From NCBI GenBank assembly GCA_036337945.1, contig JAYZDF010000016.1, positions 1-61,528 on the forward strand: a stretch of 61,528 nt of DNA, written 5' to 3'. Made by a program: the position numbers and the translations under genes. The DNA comes from JAYZDF01 sp036337945 (GTDB lineage: Bacteria > Myxococcota > Kuafuiibacteriia > Kuafuiibacteriales > Kuafuiibacteriaceae). Each line of letters starts with the position of its first letter. Position 1 is the stretch's first letter. Positions 1 through 8,760 of the stretch are shown here, piece after piece. Under the pieces are notes generated by a model. That model was given only the letters and a program-made list of their open reading frames with translations. It searched no databases and had not been told where the DNA came from.

Positions 1-2229
1 GGCTCCGTACTTGAGTCCTTATCAGACCAAATTCAAACGAAATTCAAAAGCGACAAAACGATCTTGAGCTATTACGAATGGTTCGACCTCGTACTCGAAA
101 AACCTCGCGAGAATCTTCGTTCCTCAAGTCAATATATCCGAGATGTGTTCGAGTACTACGGGCGGACTGAGCTCAATCGACCACAAGGTACTCAAACGAG
201 ATTCAATCTATTCGATTCCCCATGGGATAACGGAAAAGGTCGAGTCGCTGGACAGGAGCAAGTGCAGCAGGAAATTTATCGGCTCATTTCGAACTTTATC
301 AAGGACGGAAAAGTATCCAAGCTCATATTACTTCATGGCCCGAACGGCTCAGCAAAAAGCACGCTCGTGCGCTGTATTCAATCCGCGATGGAACAGTATT
401 CTCGTACAGCCGACGGTGCTGTTTATACTTACGCCTGGATATTTCCTTCCGAAAAGATCAGTAAAGGTTCTCTGGGATTTGGTTCGAATAGTTCTGACTC
501 AGGTTCATCTCACTCGTCTTTTGCTCACATCGGGTCAGAGCAAATCGATGCAAGACTTCCTTGTGAACTGTGTGAACATCCAATATTTCTTTTACCTCGT
601 GAACAAAGACAGAACCTCATTGAGAAGCTCTTCGAACAGGGGAAACTAAATAAGGAATTTATTCCGTCACGATATATTCTCGAAGGAGAATTATCCCCAC
701 GCGACCGAGCAATATACGAAGCCTTGCTTGTCTCTTACGACGGCGACCACTCAAAAGTATTGAAACACATACAGGTTCAGCGCATTGCAATGAGTGTCAG
801 TTACAGTAAAGGGGTTGCAACTATTGAACCTCAAATGGCCGTTGATGCAGCTTCTCAACAACTTACGACAGACCGTTCTATTGCTAATCTTCCACGCTCT
901 CTACACCATATTCCTCTTCATCAACTTGGTGGCCCACTCGTAAAAGCGAACCGCGGTCTTTTGGAATTTTCCGACTTCCTCAAACGACCTCTTGAAGCGC
1001 TCAAGTATCTGCTAACAACGAGTGAGGAAGCGACGGTCTCTCTGCCTGATTTTAAAATTCAAATTGACGAGTTACTTATCGCTTCAACGAATGAAACATA
1101 CTTAGAAGCATTCAAAAAAAACCCCGACTGGAACAGCTTCAAAGGACGCATGGAGTTAGTTTCAGTTCCTTACCTGCTTCGCTTCAGTGATGAAATTGAG
1201 ATTTATCGACAACAAATTGGAAAAGAGAAATTCGAGAAACCTATGGCTCCACATGTTGTCGAAATTGCTGCAATGTGGGCTACACTGACCCGGCTCAAAA
1301 AACCGAACGCAGGTGATTCAGCTTTTTCAGAAAGCGTCCGCGAGCTCGCGAAAAAGCTGTCTCCATTAGAAAAACTCCATCTCTACGATAGCGGTAGGAC
1401 TCCCAAATGGTGCACAACGCAAGAATCAAAGGAATTATCGTATACGATTCCTTTACTCTACAACGAGACTGCTACTGAGCTTGAATACGAAGGTCATCGT
1501 GGTGCGTCCGCTCGGGAAATTCGAACTCTTATTTTGAACGCTGCACACATCGAGGACCTCAAAACGCTTACTCCACAAGCCGTGCTCATAGAGATTGAGA
1601 AATTAGTGAGCGACGCTTCGGTATATGACTTCCTTCAGGACAAGACAGATAATGGATACAGCGACCACAAAAGCTTTATAGAGGTTGTCAGAAACCACTG
1701 GCTCAATCTCTTAGACGAGGAGTTCAAAGCCAGTATGGGGCTTGTTGAGGAAAGTCGTTATTTTGATCTTTTCAGCCGTTACGTACAAAACGTATCGCAG
1801 CACCTTAAGGGTGAGAAGATTTTTGACGAAATCATCGACGATTACGTAGATCCAGACCAGCAACTGATGAGCGAAGTCGAGTCTTCAATCCTTCCGGAAA
1901 AAGAAGACAAAGATGAATTTAGAAAAGCAATAATCAGCAAAATCGGCGCCTGGAGCCTTGAGCATCCTGGAGAAGCGCCAGACTACCAAAGCCTTTTCTC
2001 TCACTTCATTGAGCAAATGGAGGCCGAGTATTACACTGACCGCAAAAAGCTAATTGAAAAGAGACTAGAGAACATCATCTCTTATCTTGGGGATACAGCG
2101 AATGAGCTTTCAGCGGATGAGTATTCCACAGCTCAAAGCGCTATTGAACGCATGGAGAAAGAGTTCGGCTATCCGAAACTTTGCACGGCAGAGTGCGCAA
2201 TGTACATTCTAAGACATCGCTATCAATGA
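1..2229 (+). CDS. prkA: PrkA-family serine protein kinase, 5' end cut by window
   Basis: PrkA (YeaG-like) proteins combine an AAA-type ATPase domain with a C-terminal kinase-like domain and act in stress, stationary-phase or developmental signalling in the cytoplasm. The reading frame is open to base 1, so the true start lies outside the window; the first possible start inside is TTG at 64, but residues before it (LSDQIQTKFKSDKTI) look like PrkA N-terminus. Counting from that TTG, a Walker A motif HGPNGSAKST sits at residues 91-100, and a Cys pair followed by His-Pro (PCELCEHP) near 167, a signature seen in many delta-type PrkA proteins. At over 740 residues it is longer than the roughly 640 of E. 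coli YeaG. No SpoVR (YcgB) partner follows within the window. Ends with TGA. Confidence 0.93.
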   Translation, partial: GSVLESLSDQIQTKFKSDKTILSYYEWFDLVLEKPRENLRSSSQYIRDVFEYYGRTELNRPQGTQTRFNLFDSPWDNGKGRVAGQEQVQQEIYRLISNFIKDGKVSKLILLHGPNGSAKSTLVRCIQSAMEQYSRTADGAVYTYAWIFPSEKISKGSLGFGSNSSDSGSSHSSFAHIGSEQIDARLPCELCEHPIFLLPREQRQNLIEKLFEQGKLNKEFIPSRYILEGELSPRDRAIYEALLVSYDGDHSKVLKHIQVQRIAMSVSYSKGVATIEPQMAVDAASQQLTTDRSIANLPRSLHHIPLHQLGGPLVKANRGLLEFSDFLKRPLEALKYLLTTSEEATVSLPDFKIQIDELLIASTNETYLEAFKKNPDWNSFKGRMELVSVPYLLRFSDEIEIYRQQIGKEKFEKPMAPHVVEIAAMWATLTRLKKPNAGDSAFSESVRELAKKLSPLEKLHLYDSGRTPKWCTTQESKELSYTIPLLYNETATELEYEGHRGASAREIRTLILNAAHIEDLKTLTPQAVLIEIEKLVSDASVYDFLQDKTDNGYSDHKSFIEVVRNHWLNLLDEEFKASMGLVEESRYFDLFSRYVQNVSQHLKGEKIFDEIIDDYVDPDQQLMSEVESSILPEKEDKDEFRKAIISKIGAWSLEHPGEAPDYQSLFSHFIEQMEAEYYTDRKKLIEKRLENIISYLGDTANELSADEYSTAQSAIERMEKEFGYPKLCTAECAMYILRHRYQ

Positions 2230-2288
2230 GCTGGGACACCGCACACTATTGGATGGAAAGTGAGGTTCTAATGAAGCGAGAGCGCTGT

Positions 2289-3269
2289 TTATCGGTTACC
2301 GATGTTATCGTCGACGTCGTTATGTCGTGATGAATCACCTGTAGAAATCGCGTTGCCGTAGTCTTCAGCAAGGTGCTTCTCTTGGGTGTCATTGATTCGG
2401 TTACCAGCGTTCTCATCGATGTTTCGTTGGCCACGGCCAGAATCGACTCTGTTACCAACATCATCTGAAACGGGTCCTCGACGACCACCTGAGCGACCTC
2501 GGTTACCATCTCGACCAGTCCGTCGACCTCCACCGCCGCTTCCGCGTCGGTTGTTGTTACGTCGACCATCTCGTCGACCGCGACGGCCATTATTGTCTCG
2601 GTCACCACGGCGGCCGTTCCGACCACGTCGGTTTCTCTGTCCACTGGAAACGCGAGGCGCTTCAGCTGAGAAAAGAACGGGCCAGCATTCACCGTGACGA
2701 ATCGCTTCAATGAGTTCTTCTTCAGTCGCTAAGTCGGTACGGAACAGAGTAGCGCTGGTTCCGAGCTCGCTGACATCAGCCGCTGAGCTAAGGCCTACGC
2801 AAGGAAGCTCAAGGTTCGAAGCCGCTTCCAACGCCAAGCCGTTAGAGTTCGGAGAAAGGCGTCCATTCTGGACGTCGCAAGCGGAGATACCTGTAAGCCC
2901 AAAAATTTGGTCTCCCATAGGGAGCTCAACGTCTCGATCGTAAGGACGCAGTGCGACCACAACACCATCCAGACTTTCAATGGCGTTGATGACGCTTATC
3001 GCATCATATACATCACCGTCTTTCTCAGCCCAATCGTCTCCCAGTTCCTCTCCTGGATTCGGGATAAGGCACAAAAGTAAGCCGTTGTTCGTCGCAACTT
3101 TGGCTCCGGAAAAAACGTGTACTCCCTCTTCGTTGTCTTTCAGATCCGAAACTACGGGAAATAAAGTTTCATTACTGGTCAAAACGATTCCGTCTAAGCC
3201 AGCAGCCTTCGTCGAAGCGATGAGGTTGTCGACGTCGCTTGGAATTTCTACTTGTAAATCTACGAGCAT
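2289..3269 (-). CDS. PHP-fold protein without metal ligands, with Arg/Gly-rich tail
   Basis: Residues 1 to about 210 resemble the PHP (polymerase and histidinol phosphatase) fold as found in myxobacterial proteins, with recognisable stretches such as VVVALRPYDR and GECWPV. The metal-binding positions are changed: the first HxH reads QVE (VDLQVEIPSD), the DH motif reads SNE, and the Glu/His of the third motif read K and L. It is therefore probably a non-catalytic member. The last third is low complexity, rich in R, G, N and D with many RGG/GRR triplets and a repeated GNR, suggesting RNA or polyanion binding (inference). An upstream TTG at 3314 would add 15 residues; I prefer the ATG at 3269 because MLVDL matches how the family starts. 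It lies downstream of ppk on the same strand, 116 bases away. Confidence 0.75.
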   Translation of the reverse strand: MLVDLQVEIPSDVDNLIASTKAAGLDGIVLTSNETLFPVVSDLKDNEEGVHVFSGAKVATNNGLLLCLIPNPGEELGDDWAEKDGDVYDAISVINAIESLDGVVVALRPYDRDVELPMGDQIFGLTGISACDVQNGRLSPNSNGLALEAASNLELPCVGLSSAADVSELGTSATLFRTDLATEEELIEAIRHGECWPVLFSAEAPRVSSGQRNRRGRNGRRGDRDNNGRRGRRDGRRNNNRRGSGGGGRRTGRDGNRGRSGGRRGPVSDDVGNRVDSGRGQRNIDENAGNRINDTQEKHLAEDYGNAISTGDSSRHNDVDDNIGNR

Positions 3270-3385
3270 AACTCGCGTCTTGTAGGACGTCCTGGGGAAA
3301 CGGTCAACCCCCAAAAAACATGAATAAAAGCAAATCTTTAGAGCGCGTCGGAGCGACGGAAAGAATCTTTGAAACAGCCTGAAGC

Positions 3386-5455
3386 TTAGATTTTGGCTGC
3401 ACGCTGTTCTGCCAAGCGAATAAATTCGCTCTGCGCTCGCAGTGGAGGGTGTTTGGAAACAACACGAATATGCTGGCCACGTTCATTCATAACTGAGGCT
3501 TTAGCAGTATCTTTACATTCAGTACGCAGGATCTCGTTTATGATCCTATCCTTGATCCGAACATTCTCAACAGGAAGCATGACTTCCACGCGGCCATCGA
3601 AGTTCCGAGGCATAATGTCGGTGCTGGTTATGTAGACCGACTCGTCTTCGTTTTGGCGGAAATAGAGAATCCGAGAATGCTCTAAGAAACGATCAACAAT
3701 CATTCGAACTTCAATGTTTTCGCTGACCCCCGGTACGTTGACCCTTAGGGAACACGGGCCCCGGATCAACAGGACAACCTTAACTCCTAAAGAAGCTGCA
3801 TTGTACAAAGCGGTGATAATTTCAGTATCAATCAGTGCATTCGACTTAATGATGATTTCTGCGGTTCCACCAAGTTCAACAGCCTTTTGCGTATCGAGAA
3901 TCTTCTGAATTAACTTTTTCCGCAAATCGAGAGGAGCAACGACTAGTTTATTCCACTTCGGGGGTTCAGAATAGCCGGTGAGTAAATTGAACAACGCCGA
4001 AATGTCATTGCCAACATCCGCATCCGCAGTAAAAAAAGACAAGTCCGCATAGATTAGCGCGGTTTTCTCATTATAATTGCCAGTTCCAAGATGAACATAC
4101 TGACGGATGCCTTGATCTTCTTTACGTACAACTAAGGTAACCTTACAGTGCGTCTTCAGACCAACCACTCCATAAAAAACCTGAACACCCGCTTCTTCAA
4201 GCTCTCTCGCCCATTCGACATTCAATGCCTCGTCGAATCTCGCCTTCAGCTCAACAAGTGCAATCACCTGTTTACCGTTGTTAGCTGCTTCGATGAGCGC
4301 GTGAAGAATCGGGGATTTGCGGTTCGTGCGATAAAGAGTCTGCTTAATGGCTAACACGGAAGGATCTACTGCAGCTTCACGAAGTAGACGAACCACAGGC
4401 GAATAAGATTCATAGGGATGATGAAGCAAGATATCAGACCGTGAGATCGACTCGAAAACAGAGATTCGATCATCGAAGGAAGAAGGAGTTACAGGTTGAA
4501 AAGGCGGATCTCGAAGTTGTGGGCGAGTAATTTTCGTTAGAGCCTGCTCAAGGTCACCAATGGCGAGTGGTGCCTTATGAAACAATACATCGGTCGGCTC
4601 CAGTTCTAAGGCAGTTCGTAATGCCTCGACCAACTCTTCGGAGATTTCGTCACTCACGGCCAGACTCACAGCATCGAGCTTCCAGCGACTTCTAAGTTCG
4701 TTTTCGACTGCAAAGAGGAGATCTTCTTGCTCATCCTCGTCGATTTCCGAATCCCAATTTCTCAAAACGCGAAAGGCTCCTATCTTCTGGATGCTCATTC
4801 CGGGAAACAAGTGATAAGCATTCGCGGCGATCACATCTTCTATGAATACGAAGATCTGCTCTAAATCTTCACCTTTTAAGATTACAAACCTTGGAAGTAC
4901 GGGCGGTACCTGTACGATCGCCAGCAAAGGCAAATACTGGTCCTCTGTATCTGAAGGAGACAAATGAATCGCGAGATGAATTCTACGATTCTTAATAAAT
5001 GGAAACGGGTGTCCGGGGTCGACAGCCATAGGCGTGAGCATAGGAAAGACGTTTACATCGAAAAAAGAGGCGACCTCCTGCTGCTGAGATTTCGTGAGTT
5101 CATTAAGCTTAGCGAAACGCACATTTTCCTCGGACAAACGGGGAACAAGTTCGCTCAAAAACAGTTGATCCTGCTGACTAATTTGTTTGGCCACCCGTGG
5201 AAGAATTTCGTTGAGTTGCTCGGAAGCGATTAGTCCATCAGGACTAGGCTGAAGAAAAGCTCTTTTACTTTGCTGCTTGAGACCAGCAACCCGTACCATG
5301 AAGAACTCATCCAGGTTTTCGGAAGTTATCGCGAGGAATTTAAGCCTTTCGAGAAGAGGTACCGAGGTGTCTGCGGCTTCCCCTAAAATTCTCTGATTGA
5401 GTTCGAGAAAGGAGAGTTCGCGATTGAAAAACTTAGTAAATCCGAGCGCGCTCAT
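3386..5455 (-). CDS. ppk: polyphosphate kinase 1
   Basis: Makes inorganic polyphosphate reversibly from ATP. All family landmarks are present over the normal length of 689 residues: the N-terminal FNRELSFLELNQRIL, the autophosphorylation region LKTHCKVTLVVR with its His, and the C-terminal RFLEHSRILYF with the second conserved His followed by MPRNFDGRVE. The ATG at 5455 directly precedes SALGFTKFFNREL, so the start is well placed. There is no Shine-Dalgarno; the start codon lies in the loop of a perfect inverted repeat and a TATAAT is 8 bases upstream (see separate entries). It follows the cytochrome gene by 27 bases on the same strand. Confidence 0.98.
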   Translation of the reverse strand: MSALGFTKFFNRELSFLELNQRILGEAADTSVPLLERLKFLAITSENLDEFFMVRVAGLKQQSKRAFLQPSPDGLIASEQLNEILPRVAKQISQQDQLFLSELVPRLSEENVRFAKLNELTKSQQQEVASFFDVNVFPMLTPMAVDPGHPFPFIKNRRIHLAIHLSPSDTEDQYLPLLAIVQVPPVLPRFVILKGEDLEQIFVFIEDVIAANAYHLFPGMSIQKIGAFRVLRNWDSEIDEDEQEDLLFAVENELRSRWKLDAVSLAVSDEISEELVEALRTALELEPTDVLFHKAPLAIGDLEQALTKITRPQLRDPPFQPVTPSSFDDRISVFESISRSDILLHHPYESYSPVVRLLREAAVDPSVLAIKQTLYRTNRKSPILHALIEAANNGKQVIALVELKARFDEALNVEWARELEEAGVQVFYGVVGLKTHCKVTLVVRKEDQGIRQYVHLGTGNYNEKTALIYADLSFFTADADVGNDISALFNLLTGYSEPPKWNKLVVAPLDLRKKLIQKILDTQKAVELGGTAEIIIKSNALIDTEIITALYNAASLGVKVVLLIRGPCSLRVNVPGVSENIEVRMIVDRFLEHSRILYFRQNEDESVYITSTDIMPRNFDGRVEVMLPVENVRIKDRIINEILRTECKDTAKASVMNERGQHIRVVSKHPPLRAQSEFIRLAEQRAAKI

Positions 5456-5466
5456 GCGCTCGGATT
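5439..5466 (-). promoter_or_regulatory. perfect 11-bp inverted repeat with the ppk start codon in its loop
   Basis: Bases 5439-5449 and 5456-5466 are exact inverse complements (AATCCGAGCGC on the coding strand), separated by six bases that contain the ATG of ppk. In a long transcript coming from the cytochrome gene this would form a strong hairpin that holds the initiation codon in the loop. In DNA it could be an operator overlapping the -10 box. The symmetry is seen directly; any role is inferred. Confidence 0.6.
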
Positions 5467-5469
5467 ATA
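5464..5469 (-). promoter_or_regulatory. consensus -10 box TATAAT before ppk
   Basis: TATAAT reads on the coding strand of ppk, ending 8 bases before its ATG. A transcript started from it would begin at or within a base or two of the start codon, giving a leaderless mRNA. No good -35 hexamer is visible 16-18 bases upstream, so it may be weak, activator-dependent or accidental. Confidence 0.4.
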
Positions 5470-5482
5470 ACCAAGTTTTGCG

Positions 5483-8400
5483 TTAGTCGCGTAGGCTTGC
5501 CGTATTGGAATCGCTATCTGACTTCGATTTCGCGTATTTGCCCTTCTCTTTCGCGCCGAGAGAAATCACGTACGCGCGAAGGAGTTCGACCTGTCGCTTC
5601 CAGTCACCATCTGCGTACTGCGTCAGCGGTGTCATATAATCGTCCGTATCTTCATCATAGATAAAGAATCCAGGCATACCGACACCCGGGATCTGCGATG
5701 CTGGGTCCTTGAGCCAATCGAATAGCCACTCGTACTGCAATCGGTCCGCTGTAAGTGCGAGGTTCGGCGCAATGTTCTTGGGGTCGTTAGAAGGACCACC
5801 AAGGTTGTGACAATTGAGGCACTGTGACGCTGTGAAGAGCGCTTCCGCGGTCTTCATATCCGCGTCAGACAGGACATCTACCTTCTTCTCGACATACGGA
5901 TACTGCGACTTCGACTTCGATGCAAAGTAGGCCACAAGGTCCGAGGTCATTTGGTCCGTAAACTGGAAGTTCGGCATCTTGACCTTGAAGTTTTCGCGAA
6001 GCTTGAACGGCTCTTTCAAGAATGCGTACAACCAATCAGGGTAGAGTTTTTTGCCAATGTTCACAAGTTTCGGAGGTGCTCGATACATTTCGTCTTCGTG
6101 CGCCGCGAACCATTTGTAGATATCACCACCGTCAGCAACATGGTCTCCATCGATATCGATACCTCGACCGTCAATCATGTGACATCCACGGCAGTTGTAA
6201 GCATCCACGAGGAACGCCCCACGCTGTACCGCGAGTTCATCTGCTGTGTGTTGCTTACGAATCTCATCGGGCCAACCTTCAGTCTCGAGGTTTTGGCCTC
6301 TCAAGAAGAGAGTAATGAGGTCATTTTCTCTTTCGGTGAGGTCGAATTGAGGCATGCGCACTTCCGCGCGCTCGTACCGATAACTGCGCGGATCGTACAA
6401 TTTGCGCCGAGTCCAGCCTTCCCATGTCTGACTGTGATGGTCCTTCGTAAATTCAGGTACATCACCAAAGTCGAGTTTGTGGGTTGGTTTCGAGCCGAAA
6501 GCAATGAGCTCCGCACCGATACGGCCGTCGTTTTCATGACCCGCAACTTCATGACAGCCTGTGCAGCCGTACCACTTCACAAGAGTGGCGCCGCGTTTCT
6601 TCGCTTCTTCCTCTTTTCCTGTGATGTACTTATCCTTGTACTCAGGCTGAAGCTGGCTGAAATCTTTACCGCTCTTTAGAGAGCTCAGGTAAGCCGCCAC
6701 ATTCCAAGCTTGCTTGTCGGTCAGATTTAGCTTCGGCATACGCGTTTCATGCCAGTAGCTCTTCGGATTTTTGACCCACTCGAAGAACCAACCTGGGCTA
6801 GCAATCTTGTCGCCAATATTCGCAAGATTCGGAGCCATGTCTCGGTCGTCGCTGCCTGGTAGGTGCGATGCACCCGTCCACTCGTTCAGGTTATGACAGG
6901 CAATGCAGCCTGTAGCTTCGAATACTTCTTGCCCTGCCTCCGCGTTTGCCCATTTTGGCATAGCTGGGTAGTCGGGGCGCTCGGATTTATCGAGAAGGTA
7001 ATACGTAATGTATGCCACTTCCTGACTACGTTTCTCCTTACAATCTTGCGGCACTGCTGGCGATGTAGCGGCTCCTCGTTCGTAGTCAAACTCGTTACAT
7101 CCAAGCTCTCTTTCGCCCTCTGGGGTCTTACGGACCGCCTCAGGCCAGAAGTTAGGCATGCGTGTTCGTGGGCGCATTTCTTTTGGATACTCAATCCATT
7201 TCGCCAACCAGCCTGGGTTGATCTTCGATGCGACCTTTTGCAGCGCCGGACCATGCTTACGTTCAGGGTCGATTGTTCCAAGAGGGTGGCAACCTGTGCA
7301 TCCGAGATGCTGAACGAGCTTTCTTGCCTCGGTTAGGTGAGGCGCTGCTTCTAACTCGTAGTCTGCTTTATGGCAGTTGTAACAAGAGGCCTCAGTGAAG
7401 TGTTTGTTCTCAGGCTTAGAACCATCAGCACGTCGGACCGGGTCGAGAATTTGCGACAACCAGTAGTGGTCGCGAGTAGCGTGAGTAAATGGAGCGGTAT
7501 CCCCCTTCAGGAGATTGAGCGCAACACCCTTTGTTTGCCGTCCTTGCCCATAGTGACAAGTCGTGCAGCCGAACGTTCCACCTGGGTGATTTCGCAGAAG
7601 TACGGTTCGGTTGGGATGGGTGCGATAAAGAGACTCGGCGACATATTGTTCAAGACCAAGTTCTTTACCCATCTCTAGAACAGGCTCCTTGTCGAGCAGC
7701 AATTCAGCTTTGACTGAATCGTAGTTGAGCTCTTCGTCTTCACCAAACGAATCGCGGATCAACTCCGCGTTGTCAGCGTATGCCGTCGCCTCCTCGCGAG
7801 ACACGCAGTATTTCTTTTGAACGTCGTCTGCAGTGAGCGAGTTCGTCACCGCGTCTTGCAGAATTTCTTTAGGATACGAGTAACCGCATTTCTCGGAACC
7901 CATGTGGCATGTATGGCAACGGTCTACCAGTTCGATATCTTGATTCCAGTGCTGCATCATCTCGCGAGGAAACAGACTGTTCGCCTCGGACTCTGCTTTA
8001 GCGAAAGTTCGCTTCGCGGATTCGGCTTTCGTTCGTAGCTGATTAAGTTTGAGCTCGGCGTCTCGCACCTTCGCTATGATCTTTGCTTTTTCGTCGAGCA
8101 GTTTGTCACGTACCGCAACTTTTTCGTCGTACGTGACTTGTTTGTCAGCAACTCGCTTCTGCAATTCCGTAACCTTGTCGCGGTGCTTCTTCTCGCCTGC
8201 TGCGTCGTCTTTGTGTTTATCACGGCGGTAGTAATAGTAGTACTCGTCTTCGTCTGCCTTCGCGAAAGCGACAGCCATCTCTGCATCTTTGACTTCTACT
8301 TCGGCCGCTTTGATCTTGTCGCCCAGCTGATCGAATGCTGCTTTTTCTGGAGAATTGACTATCCCCTCTTTCAGGGTGCCGATAGTCTTGGTCAGCTCCT

Positions 8401-8674
8401 CTACCATCGGCCCGACTTCAACCTCTTCCTCTTCCCCTTCTTCGTCCTTTTGGATCAGGACTCCTTCTTTGAGCCACGTCTCTTCAGATTCGAGGTTCAC
8501 GCGTGCACGTTGTTCTTGGACTTTATACCAATCAGCCTGAACATCTGCCCAAGGGCGCCGTGTGAAAAACTCTTGATAAATGAGCCAGACCATCGTGCCC
8601 ATGATCAAAGAGGAGATGATGAAAAACATCACGCGATAAGATTCGTCTTCGCTTCGAGTTACCTTTTTTGCCAC
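5483..8674 (-). CDS. membrane-anchored octaheme c-type cytochrome
   Basis: A 1063-residue protein with a GTG start. One membrane segment lies near residues 14-34, followed by a highly charged coiled coil to about residue 235, then a long heme-bearing region. I count eight CxxCH sites: near residues 253 (CHTCH), 370 (CTTCH), 431 (CYNCH), 459 (CTGCH), 590 (CIACH), 704 (CTGCH), 828 (CRGCH) and 952 (CLNCH). Five later MP motifs (RMPNF, RMPKL, RMPQF, KMPNF, GMPGF) are likely Met axial ligands of mono-heme cytochrome c modules. This is expected to be a periplasmic electron carrier anchored in the inner membrane, perhaps serving a quinol-oxidising complex, but no partner complex is encoded nearby. 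A GAGAAG motif 3 bases upstream may act as ribosome binding site. Confidence 0.9.
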   Translation of the reverse strand: MAKKVTRSEDESYRVMFFIISSLIMGTMVWLIYQEFFTRRPWADVQADWYKVQEQRARVNLESEETWLKEGVLIQKDEEGEEEEVEVGPMVEELTKTIGTLKEGIVNSPEKAAFDQLGDKIKAAEVEVKDAEMAVAFAKADEDEYYYYYRRDKHKDDAAGEKKHRDKVTELQKRVADKQVTYDEKVAVRDKLLDEKAKIIAKVRDAELKLNQLRTKAESAKRTFAKAESEANSLFPREMMQHWNQDIELVDRCHTCHMGSEKCGYSYPKEILQDAVTNSLTADDVQKKYCVSREEATAYADNAELIRDSFGEDEELNYDSVKAELLLDKEPVLEMGKELGLEQYVAESLYRTHPNRTVLLRNHPGGTFGCTTCHYGQGRQTKGVALNLLKGDTAPFTHATRDHYWLSQILDPVRRADGSKPENKHFTEASCYNCHKADYELEAAPHLTEARKLVQHLGCTGCHPLGTIDPERKHGPALQKVASKINPGWLAKWIEYPKEMRPRTRMPNFWPEAVRKTPEGERELGCNEFDYERGAATSPAVPQDCKEKRSQEVAYITYYLLDKSERPDYPAMPKWANAEAGQEVFEATGCIACHNLNEWTGASHLPGSDDRDMAPNLANIGDKIASPGWFFEWVKNPKSYWHETRMPKLNLTDKQAWNVAAYLSSLKSGKDFSQLQPEYKDKYITGKEEEAKKRGATLVKWYGCTGCHEVAGHENDGRIGAELIAFGSKPTHKLDFGDVPEFTKDHHSQTWEGWTRRKLYDPRSYRYERAEVRMPQFDLTERENDLITLFLRGQNLETEGWPDEIRKQHTADELAVQRGAFLVDAYNCRGCHMIDGRGIDIDGDHVADGGDIYKWFAAHEDEMYRAPPKLVNIGKKLYPDWLYAFLKEPFKLRENFKVKMPNFQFTDQMTSDLVAYFASKSKSQYPYVEKKVDVLSDADMKTAEALFTASQCLNCHNLGGPSNDPKNIAPNLALTADRLQYEWLFDWLKDPASQIPGVGMPGFFIYDEDTDDYMTPLTQYADGDWKRQVELLRAYVISLGAKEKGKYAKSKSDSDSNTASLRD

Positions 8675-8760
8675 GCTTCTCGTCTAGAAGTGACTGACGA
8701 TTACGTCAAGGATCTTCGGACGTTGACGGACACGGTTACGAGGAGTAGGAAGCCCAAATC

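Noticed and set aside
2246..2710. 154-codon minus-strand frame rich in Val/Thr/Asp
   Set aside because: It is another frame of the Arg/Gly-rich tail of the PHP-like gene; the composition arises from the repetitive codons.
5951..6679. 242-codon plus-strand open frame
   Set aside because: It is the antisense shadow of the cytochrome gene, which has eight heme motifs in the other frame.
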